From positions 98,816 through 162,815 of the forward strand of contig JAQGDQ010000498.1 of the NCBI GenBank assembly GCA_030141605.1: 64,000 bases of DNA, written 5' to 3'. Origin of the DNA: Tubiluchus corallicola. Lineage: Eukaryota; Priapulida; Priapulimorpha; Priapulimorphida; Tubiluchidae. Positions 23,345 to 33,533 of the stretch are shown piece by piece. Position 1 is the first letter of the stretch, and each line of letters starts with the position of its first letter. The notes beneath the pieces are model-generated. The model saw nothing but the letters and a program-made list of their open reading frames with translations. It was not told the DNA's origin and searched no databases. The translations under genes and the position numbers were made by a program.

Positions 23345-24116
23345 TCATACACCATTCATGGTCCTTTCAGTAACCGTTTCCACAACTACTTGGCAGCCTC
23401 CCGTAGCTGGAAGTGCCACTTCATCATCCTCGGAAGAGGAGGTGCAAGATGAGGAGGAAGTCGAGCCAGAACTCTCGATGACCATTGCTCTTTTCCTTTG
23501 GAATTTATCCCGGGACGCCTTGGTTCAGGCCGCGGCCAGGTTTTCAGGCGCTGAAGAGGTAGATAGAGTGGAAGTGAGTGGTGGCTTCTCAGCCATGCCA
23601 GATTTTTCAGCCACTGCAGTCTTCACAGAAGGTTTAGATGCATGTCTTTGTCGAAGCGATTTTAAGTTTCTCTCATGCTCTTGCCTCTCCTTCCGTAGTT
23701 GCTCTTCAAATTCTTTTTCCTTGTCCTCCAGCTTCCTCTTCCATTTCCTGTCTGTGTCATTTATAGCCCGCTTTCTTCTTTCCTCCTGTAATTTTTCCCT
23801 GATGGTGTCAAGCTCTTTCTGAAGTATGTGCTCCCGGTGGAGCAGTTCTGCTATTGTTGCGGACTCTCCAGGACTGGTTAAGGCTAACAGGATGTGGAGG
23901 TCGCAGTGAGAAATCGGGATGCGTAGGTTTTTTAATGGGTAAGTCTAGCGGATCGTCTGCCCAGGACAAGAATGGCGGTGGCGAGGACAGCGGTCTCGAC
24001 TGTTGCGGATCTGATGGACTTCTTAATTCTGTTCTCTTCTGATGTAGTCTTTTTATGTGTCTACGCAGATTCGATCTCTTTTTTGTGGTGAATCCACATT
24101 TTCCACACTGTAGCAT
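23345..24116 (-). pseudogene. Zinc-finger and coiled-coil ORF downstream of gypsy integrase
   Basis: Starts at an ATG at 24,116. MLQCGKCGFTTKKRSNLRRH followed by IKRLH is one C2H2 finger (Cys4, Cys7, His20, His25). A proline/serine-rich linker follows, then a frameshift near 23,880. In the next frame (LLHREHILQKELDTIREKLQ and onward to about 23,680) comes a strongly charged coiled coil rich in E, K and R. A TGA at 23,525-23,527 interrupts the serine/acid-rich tail, which ends at 23,345. It lies on the same strand just after integrase, so it could be an extra third ORF of the element. Function unknown; nucleic-acid binding is inference from the finger. Confidence 0.65.
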
Positions 24117-24144
24117 TTTTCTGTAAAAGAAAAGAACAGCTGGT

Positions 24145-25575
24145 TCACAAATCTAATCGTTTAAGGGGCTTAATAACCCTTTTTCCTTTTCTTTTTAGTG
24201 TTTCTGTTATGTTATTTTGTGTATCTTGGTCAACATCTTGTTCAGCTGTGACATTTTCGAAGAATTTCCCAATAACATCTTTGCCATGATCTTCATTCTG
24301 TAGAAGATCATGGTCTGCAAGCTGTTTGTCAGGAAAATTTTCCTGTGTCCAATCCCTTGGTAGCTCATCCGAATGATAAGGTTTTAAATTATCAACATGA
24401 AGCACCTTAGGCATGGAAAATTTTCTTTGCTGAATTTTAAAGAGCACCTCTGTGATCTTCTGCACAACTAAGTAAGGCCCTTGCCAGCCAAGACCCAGTT
24501 TCTTCTTAGTGGCTGGGGGATACCAGTACCATACCCATTTGCCAACATCCATGTTGAGATATTTTAAATGATGATCATAACTACATTTTTGTCTCTCTGC
24601 ACATTTATTAAGACACTTTCGTGCATACTTATGAGCCTCTTCGACTACATTCCTCACCCATTCCACATACTCATGTGGACAGGAAGATGGTGGAACAGAA
24701 TGTGGAGGAGAGCCTACCACCACATCTAAGGGAAAATAATTTTCCCTCCCAAATATCATGAGATTGGGAGAGCAACCCGTAGACGTGTGAGCAGTTGCAC
24801 GGTATGCCGTCATCACATATGGCAAATGGTCATCCCAGTCATCACGGTTTCCATTTACAAATACTGACTGCATCTGCTGCAGTGTCCTGTTGAATCGTTC
24901 AACCAATCCATCGGACTGCGGATGGTATGGGGTTGTACATGTCTTATGAATCTGCAAGGCCTCGCACACCCCCAGGAATCGCTTAGATTCAAACTCAGGA
25001 CCTTGGTCAGTGTGGATTAATAATGGAACGCCATAGCGACAGATCAATTCTGTCACCAGGGTATCTGCAACTGTATATGCCTCATGGTTAGGCAAAGCAT
25101 AAGCCTCAACCCACTTTGTAAAGTAGTCAGATACAACCATTATCACTCTGTTCTTCCTCTGAGTCTCCTCCAATGGACCCATTATATCTATAGCTATTCT
25201 CTGTAGTGGTGTACTCACGAGCTGCTGTTGCAGCTTCCCAATTTTTGGCCCTTTACCTGGTTTCCTCCTTGCACAAACAGTGCAATCTCGGCACCATCTT
25301 CAGATGTCTTTTTGGTAACTAGGCCAGTAAAAACGCTGTTTTACTCTAGCCGTGCTCCGATGAAAACCTTGATGTCCACCAGTTCGGGGATAATGAAGCT
25401 CTTTAAAAACAATCACCCTCCCTTTGGATGGTACAACAAGTTGCTTGATGGGGAAATTTGGTGTTACTGGGGTTATCCAACGCCTATATAGAAATCCATC
25501 CTGTAGCCCAAGTAAGTCCCACTGATTCCAATAGGCCTTAAAGTCTCGACTTTTGCTCAGGTAGTAAGAACAGCT
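24145..25575 (-). pseudogene. Ty3/gypsy integrase (pol C-terminal part)
   Basis: Main frame 25,218-24,145, 357 residues. The integrase core has IAIDIMGP (Asp11), HTDQGPEF (Asp71) and SDGLVERFNR (Glu107), giving DD35E spacing. The C-terminal SH3-like part reads GPYLVVQKITEVLFKI and VLHVDNLKPY. Upstream in the same frame the zinc-binding N-terminal domain is visible (GGHQGFHRSTARVKQRFYW, CRDCTVCARRKPGKGPKIG) but is broken by a TGA at 25,300-25,302. Further upstream the reading continues to about 25,575 (YWNQWDLLGLQDGFLYRRW), where the tandem array begins. Reverse transcriptase and RNase H are missing. Confidence 0.9.
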
Positions 25576-26950
25576 GCTTAGTCCTTCTGCTTATCCAGCA
25601 GTGTTGCTTATTCAGCAGTGGCTGCTTATTCAGCAGGGTTGCTTATTCAGCAGTGGTTGTTTATTCAGCAGAGCTGCTTATTCAGCAGTGGTTGTTTATT
25701 CAGCAGGGTTGCTTATTTAGCAGTGTTGCTTATTCAGCAGGGTTGCTTATTTAGCAGTGTTGCTTATTCAGCAGTGGTTGTTTATTCAGCAGAGCTGCTT
25801 ATTCAGCAGTGGCTGCTTATTCAGCAGAGCTGCTTATTCAGCAGTGGTTGTTTATTCAGCAGAGCTGCTTATTCAGCAGAGCTGCTTATTCAGCAGTGGC
25901 TGCTTATTCAGCAGAGCTGCTTATTCAGCAGTGGTTGTTTATTCAGCAGAGCTGCTTATTCAGCAGTGGTTGTTTATTCAGCAGGGCTGCTTATTCAGCA
26001 GTGGTTGTTTATTCAGCAGAGCTGCTTATTCAGCAGTGGTTGTTTATTCAGCAGGGTTGCTTATTTAGCAGTGTTGCTTATTCAGCAGGGTTGCTTATTT
26101 AGCAGTGTTGCTTATTCAGCAGGGTTGCTTATTTAGCAGTGTTGCTTATTCAGCAGTGGTTGTTTATTCAGCAGAGCTGCTTATTCAGCAGTGGCTGCTT
26201 ATTCAGCAGAGCTGCTTATTCAGCAGTGGTTGTTTATTCAGCAGAGCTGCTTATTCAGCAGAGCTGCTTATTCAGCAGTGGCTGCTTATTCAGCAGAGCT
26301 GCTTATTCAGCAGTGGTTGTTTATTCAGCAGAGCTGCTTATTCAGCAGTGGTTGTTTATTCAGCAGGGTTGCTTATTCAGCAGTGGTTGTTTATTCAGCA
26401 GAGCTGCTTATTCAGCAGTGGTTGTTTATTCAGCAGGGTTGCTTATTTAGCAGTGTTGCTTATTCAGCAGGGTTGCTTATTTAGCAGTGTTGCTTATTCA
26501 GCAGTGGTTGTTTATTCAGCAGAGCTGCTTATTCAGCAGTGGCTGCTTATTCAGCAGAGCTGCTTATTCAGCAGTGGTTGTTTATTCAGCAGAGCTGCTT
26601 ATTCAGCAGAGCTGCTTATTCAGCAGTGGCTGCTTATTCAGCAGAGCTGCTTATTCAGCAGTGGTTGTTTATTCAGCAGAGCTGCTTATTCAGCAGTGGT
26701 TGTTTATTCAGCAGGGCTGCTTATTCAGCAGTGGTTGTTTATTCAGCAGGGTTGCTTATTTAGCAGTGTTGCTTATTCAGCAGTGGCTGCTTATTTAGCA
26801 GGGCTGCTTATTCAGCAGTGGTTGTTTATTCAGCAGTGGTTGCTTATTCAGCAGGGCTGCTTATTCAGCAGTGGTTGCTTATTCAGCAAGGGCTGCTTAT
26901 TCAGCAGTGGCTGCTTATTCAGCAGGGTTGCTTATTCAGCAGTGGCTGCG
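25576..26950. repeat. 17-bp minisatellite with higher-order structure, inside the LTR element
   Basis: About 80 copies of a 17-bp unit such as AGCTGCTTATTCAGCAG or GGTTGTTTATTCAGCAG. Variant units recur in longer blocks: the same order of variants starts near 25,757, 26,139 (offset 382) and 26,487 (offset 348). These larger blocks show that a long segment was itself duplicated. All plus-strand frames are open over long stretches (up to 299 codons), which is a repeat artefact. Confidence 0.9.
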
Positions 26951-27183
26951 TTTGCTCCTGAAACTCCTCTTTTTATAGGAGGCTTATCTACTCTCGTCAC
27001 GTGACTTCTGTAGAGTTTTGTGTTTCTGGCGTCCTGGCAACAAATTGCCAGCTATTGCCCAATGTATATTTTGTTGATAAGTGATTATTATAATGTTAAT
27101 TTTACATAATAAATGTATTCAAGAATTATTTAAACACTTTACATGTTTCATTTTAACGTTATCGAAGATATAATGTAATTATT
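26951..27183 (-). other. Leader region of the LTR element
   Basis: Sequence between the array and the 5' LTR (minus-strand order). No gag is detected. I could not find a convincing primer-binding site next to the LTR; TTGGGCAATAGCTGGC near 27,050-27,065 is one possibility if the LTR is longer than the repeated part. Confidence 0.4.
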
Positions 27184-27413
27184 TAACATATTTAATTAAA
27201 TTTTGGGATATGTTGGTTTGTTGTCTCGCTCTGCATGTAAACAAAGATGGCGACGTCCTGACGCTGTTCATGCAAGTGCATCTAATTATTAAAGTCGCCG
27301 CTGATTCCATTCTTAGGGCGTTCATTAGCTAATTTACCGTTGTCAAAGGTAAAATAGCTGTTCTTCTTCAGAACAGTTAAGGCAAGGGGAGGTGAGTAAG
27401 TGTAAAACACTAC
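27184..27413 (-). mobile_element. 5' LTR of the gypsy-type element
   Basis: Matches 22,738-22,967 over about 230 bp, for example TTTGTTGTCTCGCTCTGCAT and GCGACGTCCTGACGCTGTTC, with scattered substitutions. The minus-strand start is TGTAGTGTTTTACACTTAC. Confidence 0.8.
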
Positions 27414-28479
27414 AATAGTAATGCCAAGCCCCCTGATCTAGCCTGCTGTCCTTCGGCTCCCAGACTCAATCCCCTGAGCTGGGCGCATCACAAGGCTTAT
27501 ATATCGTGCGCCGAGCTTCGACACCTTGACGCCTACGCTTCGGTTCTGAATCACTTGCTCACGTGGCACCACTCCTTAACTGGGCTTCATGCCAGCATTC
27601 ATCAACATAATTATCTATCATAGTCTAATGCTTTTAACATAGTTTAACAGGTCCTCTTTTACTGCACGCGCCCCGAAGACAGGAAGCGATAAGAGTTTTA
27701 TAAACATTTGGAGACCTGCGGAGAGCCCAGCGACTAGTATATTTTCAATTTTGCGAATGCTAATTGTTTCCAGACCACTCTCACTGCTGGTCCAGGACCG
27801 GAAGACGGCACAGACGACGCCTCCTGTGAGATTAAGATTCGGGTATCCAGGTGCACGGCATAAATATTACTCTCTCAAGATTCGACAATGTTTAAATTCT
27901 AGGAAAAAATAAAGCTATGATGTTTGGAATCTGAAAAAATAACAATTTCGAAGTTGAAAAACTATTTTCTGAAAATATAAAGGGCAGTTCTGCCCGAATT
28001 TTTTGCAACCCGAAAATTTGGGGAGGGCAGACTCGTACGCCAATGGCTACTATTGAGTGGTTTTATTTTTACTAATTCACTGATATGTGCTTGAATTTGT
28101 GCCGATTTTTTTACCGAATTGTGTTTTAAGAATTCTGTCGCGAAGTTTGTCTCATAATTACTTCGCATTTGATCAACTTGACTTGTGAATATTACATTGT
28201 ATGTCTTCTTGCTCATCTCTCTTTCATAATTTTTTCATTTTTTTAGGCTTGCTATACATTGAAATAGCTTAAATTTCCCTTTAATCTTACTGTACTTATT
28301 TGCTTCTGAATGACCAGACCACTACATTAATACTGTTCTAGCCTTCTGTATTTAAGCTGTGTAAGACAGGTCTATCTTGAACATTTAGACATGTGGGCTA
28401 GCCAGTCTAATTGTTCCGCTGTGTTTTAGTATAGTGGTATTTTAGTATTGATAATAATAACCTAATTTTGTCGTTTGCG
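27414..28479. other. Non-coding region right of the LTR element
   Basis: No gene recognised. 27,420-27,850 is noticeably more GC-rich than its surroundings and could be old repeat or LTR sequence. A minus-strand frame at 28,216-27,962 (84 residues, MSKKTYNVIFTSQVDQMRSN) has no family I know. Confidence 0.4.
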
Positions 28480-29480
28480 CGGCTAGTTCTTCGCTGTTAC
28501 ATGCTTTTTGTCATTCGTTAGTCAGATTGGCACTGTATTGCACAAAAAGAAGGTGCTGCACCACTTGGTTCAGAGGTGTTCGTTTGTGACGTAGTGCACA
28601 CATTTGAGAACTCATGCATGATCACAGTTGTAAATCTGAAGCTTGAATTTTTATCTTAAAACTTGGCAAGCTTTAGTATATCACACTGAGACGTTCTAAC
28701 AGTGCCACTGTACTTCAATTTTCGCTTTTGCAAACATGTGCAACACGCTCATGGAATATTTTGGCCCTTGAAAATTTTCGTTTCTGTTGTCATTAATAGA
28801 TGGCCTCGCCCGACGTTAATTAAGTTTTTAATCTATTATTTAATTGTCAGAAATGGTTCTGCAGTATTGTTGGTGTTAAATGGTTCTGTAATGGTTCTGC
28901 AGTATTGTTGGTGTTAAAATTTATACTTTCTGCTGTACTTAAGTATGGTGTAGGATATGAAGTCTTGACAACAGAAAGCTTGTTTCTTAAATGGCACACG
29001 TACGTTGTGGTGTAGCTTGCTTTGATCCGTCAGTGAGAAACGAAAATGTTGAGTTGACAGCTTTCCATCTACTTGCTTCTTCTAGTCCTTCTTAACTGCT
29101 TTTGCCAGTAATGCAGTTTGCACTAGAAAGGCTTGTAAATATGATTTTATTGTCAACCTCATTTCTATACCGACCGTAGATTTGTGAGCAATGGTGACTA
29201 CATCACTGCCGAGTTTATGCGTACATTTCAGTAAGACTTTTCACAGTTCCAGGGATTGATGATTATTGTGAAAAGGTCAAAGGTTAGGTGTACCCCTTGA
29301 CGACGCCTTGCACCCCATTGTGTTGTAATAGTAACAGTTTTAACAGCTAGCTAGAACCTTACGTAGTTCTCTATGCACAGACAACAATTGAAATGTACTA
29401 ACGTGGAAGACGGCTTTGCTTTACCCACATGTCATGTGACGGTTGTAGTTGCAGGAAATGCTTTGCTTCTCTGTCTATTT
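28480..29480 (+). repeat. Dispersed repeat family, copy 1
   Basis: Its left half (about 28,500-28,920) resembles 44,600-45,060 in inverted orientation. Shared landmarks include the GTGCAACACGCTCATGG-like motif, the TTAATTAAGTTTTTAATCTA-like stretch and the GTTCGTTTGTGACG motif. Its right half (about 29,230-29,480) resembles 57,965-58,280 in direct orientation. Class unknown; no terminal repeats recognised. Confidence 0.6.
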
Positions 29481-29742
29481 CTTAATTTACTATGAAGAGT
29501 GTGAACGGAGCAGTGTAGACTTTCTCCTTTATCTAACCCCCTCTTTTAGTGGTTTGAACTCACTAGTGTATTTAAATAATATACCATTAGTTTTGTTTAT
29601 TATATGTCAAATGTACATGTAAAGATGTGTTGGACTATGTACATAGACTGTGTATTTTTTATATTTTATTACTTATATTTACATTATAGTATATTTGTAT
29701 ATATCTTGTGATGTATTATTAGCACTTTCATAGTATTCATGG
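29481..29742. other. AT-rich spacer
   Basis: Nothing recognised between the dispersed repeat and the 33-bp array. Confidence 0.4.
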
Positions 29743-29749
29743 ACTCGTG

Positions 29750-29975
29750 TCACAAACTTGTTTGAATTCAGAATACACGTTGTCACTCACTTGTTTGAAT
29801 TCAGAATACACGTTGTCACTCACTTGTTTGAATTCAGAATACACGTTGTCACTCACTTGTTTGAATTCAGAATACACGTTGTCACTCACTTGTTTGAATT
29901 CAGAATACACGTTGTCACTCACTTGTTTGAATTCAGAATACACGTTGTCACTCACTTGTTTGAATTCAGAATACA
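29750..29975. repeat. 33-bp minisatellite, seven copies
   Basis: Unit ACTTGTTTGAATTCAGAATA plus CACGTTGTCACTC, almost identical in every copy. The 33-bp length keeps frames open: the minus strand reads an 11-residue repeat SEFKQVSDNVY. Confidence 0.95.
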
Positions 29976-30466
29976 GCAAGTGCTTCTTCCTGTATGTTTA
30001 AAGCTGTTCTTCAAAGCTGATTACAATATTTTACAATAGAGAATCCTAATCATTTATTGCTGTAACTCATTTGTAAGGCCCTATTATCAACGAGAAACAA
30101 ATAAAACTGCAGGTTAGTTTAATTTGTTGAGCAGCGTGTAAATTTCAATTAATCTAGAATTTTATTCTTACTAAATCTGATCTGTCATTGTTCCAGTTTT
30201 TGTTGAACCAGATACCTTGCGGGGATGACTCCTTAAAAGATGCAGGAAATGCTTTGGCTTTCTGTCCGAAGTTTCCAAGTTTTCTGTAAAAGCTTTAGTG
30301 TCAACTCCCCTCTCCCTTTCTCTCTCTAAAATAAACGGCTGCATTAATTTCCGTATGTGAAATATGAAAATATAGATGTATGTTGGGACATCTATAAATT
30401 ATGTATTTTTTTAAATATTTGAAGTACATTATTTTATTTGTTCTTTTGTTGTCATACTAATTCATA
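29976..30466. other. Non-coding spacer
   Basis: AT-rich, no gene or repeat recognised. Confidence 0.4.
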
Positions 30467-30764
30467 TACAGGGTGTGCTATAAGTCACCATGCACTTTTC
30501 ATTCTAATTTTCTTTTTAAATTTTTCTCCAATCTCAGAAATCTCTTACATGAATCAAAAGAGCGCTTTGGCAATTGGTTTTACTTATTATTATTTTGTAC
30601 TGGAACCCCGTTGCTATGGCAACAGCAGTAATGATGCAAAACCAGCCTGGCACCCGGTCCTTTGATGACCAACTGAAGTTCAGAGGAAATTCAAAGCACC
30701 CAATGGACCACACTATTCTCTCATTATTAACTATGTTTTTCCAACAAGGTGCAGCCCTTCCTCA

Positions 30765-31570
30765 TCTTTTCGCTCCGGTGCAGCACCAGTGTGGCTGTAG
30801 TACACTTTCTCAATGAAGACAGTTTCTCTCCGGTGCAGCACCAGTGTGGCTGTAGTACACTTTCTCAATGAAGGTTTCGCTCCGGTGCAGCACCGGTGTG
30901 GCTGTAGTACACTTTCTCAATGAAGAAGGTTTTCCTTCGATGCAGCACCGGTGTGGCTGTAGTACACTTTCTCAATGAAGTAGGTTTACCTCCGGTGCAG
31001 CACTGATGTGGCTGTAGTACACTTTCTCAATGAAGAAGGTTTTCCTTCGGTGCAGCACCGGTGTGGCTGTAGTACACTTTCTCAATGAAGTAGGTTTACC
31101 TCCGGTGCAGCACTGGTGTGGCTGTAGTACACTTTCTCAATGAAGGTTTCGCTCCGGTGCAGCACCGGTGTGGCTGTAGTACACTTTCTCAATGAAGGTT
31201 TCCCTCCGGTGCAGCACCGGTGTGGCTGTAGTACACTTTTTCAATGAAGAAGGTTTCCCTCCGGTGCAGCACCGGTGTGGCTGTAGTACACGTTCTCAAT
31301 GAAGTAGGTTTCCCTCCGGTGTGGCTGTAGTACACTTTCTCAATGAAGAAGGTTTCCCTCTGGTGCAGCACCGGTGTGGCTGTAGTACACTTTCTCAATG
31401 AAGGTTTCCCTCCGGTGCAGCACCGGTGTGGCTGTAGTACACTTTCTCAATGAAGAAGGTTTCCCTCCGGTGCAGCACCAGTGTGGCTGTAGTACACTTT
31501 CTCAATGAAGTAGGTTTCCCTCCAGTGCAGCACCAGTGTGGCTGTAGTATACTTTCTCAATGAAGAAGGA
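30765..31570. repeat. About 55-bp minisatellite, 13-14 copies
   Basis: Unit CGGTGCAGCACCGGTGTGGC, then TGTAGTACACTTTCTCAATG, then AAGAAGGTTTCCCTC, with length variants where GAAGAA or GAAGTA is dropped. CGGTGCAGCACCG is itself close to palindromic. Confidence 0.9.
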
Positions 31571-31749
31571 CTTGCCAGTGGATTGGCCGCTGAAAGTCTT
31601 CGGTGCCTGAAGGTAAGGAAAATAGCAAGCCTGCAAGTTTGTGTGTTTTCAGATTTTCTTCTAATTGCTCAAAGTTTCAGTTCATCTGTACCCATTTTCA
31701 TTTGTTTGTTAAAAAAATATTCTATTGTTAGTGCAAACTCTCGGTAGAT

Positions 31750-32440
31750 CCAGATTTATATAATTAACACTCCAAGTAATTATAAAGACATTCCATAAAA
31801 ACAATTCCCGCCTGGCATCAATCTGCAATATGCACAATCTTTTATCTCCTGTTGAATATGCACACAGATTTATATAATTAAGACTCCAAGTAATTATAAA
31901 GACAGTTATTAAAAACAATTCCCATCTGACATCAATATGCAATATGCACAATCTTTTATCTCCTGTTGAACATGCGCACGGATTTATATAATTAACACTC
32001 CAACAAGTAATTATAAAGACAGTTATTAAAAACAATTCCCATCTGACATCAATATGCAATATGCACAATCTTTTATCTCCTGTTAACATGCGCACGGATT
32101 TATATAATTAACACTCCAACAAGTAATTATAAAGACAGTTATTAAAAACAATTCCTGTCTGACATCAATCTGCAATCTGCACAATCTTTTATCTCCTGTT
32201 AACATGCACACAGATTTATATAATTAAGACTCCAAGTAATTATAAAGACAGTTATTAAAAACAATTCCCATCTGACATCAATATGCAATATGCACAATCT
32301 TTTATCTCCTGTTGAACATGCACACGGATTTATATAATTAACACTCCCAAGTAATTATAAAGACATTCCATAAAAACAATTCCCGCCTGACATCAATCTG
32401 CAATATGCACAATCTTTTATCTCCTGTTAACATGCGCACG
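31750..32440. repeat. About 116-bp tandem repeat, six copies
   Basis: Copies start near 31,750, 31,866, 31,981, 32,096, 32,214 and 32,330. Each carries GATTTATATAATTAACACTCC, AAGTAATTATAAAGACAG and CACAATCTTTTATCTCCTGT. Open frames on the minus strand are repeat translations. Confidence 0.9.
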
Positions 32441-32490
32441 CCATCAGCACAAATATGGAAAATGTTTAGTGACTTCTGGAACACCCTGTA

Positions 32491-33050
32491 TTTGTGTTAT
32501 AATATGCTCAAAGATGGTATAACTTTCAAATATCTTATTTGGTTATGTGTAATTTGTTAATCCAGTTCAACTTGACAAAATGTAGGCCATATTGTTCGTG
32601 TAATGTAACACATCCATTGTCAGTATTCATGTTACTTATTTTAACTTAGAATAAACTAAATGACACTTATCAGTACAAAAATATTGTTCAGTGTTAACTA
32701 AAAAACTTTTTCCAATATATTTTTCAATAAAGTGTTCGTTATTTATAAGTAGTTGTTATGATGAATTGTCTGTAATGCCTCGTGTAGGACTGTAGAACCT
32801 AAATTGAGACAAAACCTGAACAAAGTAAGTAACCTTTTGAAATTGACATTAAATTGTCTTTAATTTCTCTCAATGGCGTTTCAAAGTATCGATTCACGTG
32901 GGAGTAAAACTTCAGTGAACTTGTAAATAAAGTGAATTGAAACAAATCAGCAGCTCTTGATGAAGGATTGTACAACAGCAGTTGAATGTCCCCAGACCTC
33001 TCTAGTCTTAATTTACTTTTTCCCTTAGTTGAAATCATTTCCATATAAAT
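32491..33050. other. Non-coding spacer with a dispersed motif
   Basis: No gene. The stretch at about 32,748-32,815 (AAGTAGTTGTTATGATGAAT...) resembles 52,498-52,570, so it is another low-copy repeat. Confidence 0.45.
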
Positions 33051-33533
33051 CAGGGGTGTGCAAATTATCTGACTAGCCGGGCCACATTAAACTTTCCCAC
33101 AATTCCTGCGGGCCACGAGCAGTTTGATCAAGGAGTCAAGTACAGAAAGGCCTAATAACGATTTTTTTGCATCCGACCTGCGTACATCATTACTACTACA
33201 CTCAAGAAACTATTTTAGAAGTTATTAAAATTTATATTACAAACCATATATTTCTACTTTCAGGACAGATAGTGGTAATTTCATTACAATTCATATTAGT
33301 AATGTGTATCACACAGTCTGTGTAGTACAGTGTTATTAAGCTACAACCATCTTGTAAGGGTTAATGGCATCCGATCTAGTAGAAAAACTACGCGCACTAT
33401 CTTTGGGATCGTGGCATGGACTTCAGCTGGATACACTCAATTAATCGCCCGTGCCGCACTTTCATTAGGTTGACAAATCTCTTCGTGGGCCGCACATATT
33501 CTCTCGGCGGGCCGCAATTTGCACACCCCATTG
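33051..33533. mobile_element. hAT-type MITE, about 480 bp
   Basis: Left end CAGGGGTGTGCAAATTATCT, then GGGCCAC. The reverse complement of the right end reads GGGGTGTGCAAATTGCGGCC. CAGGGGTGTGCAAA with GGGCC-rich subterminal sequence is typical of hAT ends. No transposase inside. I could not confirm an 8-bp target duplication, and the right terminal base is altered (CCCCA instead of CCCCTG). Confidence 0.75.

Larger units (their letters stand above)
22738..27413 (-). mobile_element. Ty3/gypsy-type LTR retrotransposon, internally rearranged
   Basis: Two direct LTR copies flank, in minus-strand order, a leader, a 17-bp tandem array, the integrase part of pol, and a zinc-finger/coiled-coil ORF that ends near the polypurine tract. 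Gag, protease, reverse transcriptase and RNase H are absent. The low divergence of the LTRs suggests fairly recent insertion, although the integrase carries a stop. A target duplication could not be confirmed. Confidence 0.8.
30469..32488. mobile_element. 2.0-kb Tc1/mariner-type element filled with minisatellites
   Basis: Left end TA|CAGGGTGTGCTATAAGTCAC (30,467 on). The reverse complement of the right end reads TA|CAGGGTGTTCCAGAAGTCAC. The inverted ends match at 16 of 18 bases and are flanked by TA on both sides, the target duplication of the Tc1/mariner superfamily. No transposase is visible; the interior is occupied mainly by two tandem arrays. Confidence 0.7.

Noticed and set aside
23328-23822. 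Plus-strand 164-codon frame rich in Ser/Leu/Phe
   Set aside because: It is the antisense of the charged coiled-coil ORF of the LTR element.
25618-27004. Several plus-strand open frames up to 299 codons (SCLFSSG... repeats)
   Set aside because: All lie in the 17-bp array, overlap each other in different frames, and run against the strand of the LTR element.
29750-29975. CRISPR array
   Set aside because: The 33-bp units are contiguous with no unique spacers, and the genome is eukaryotic.
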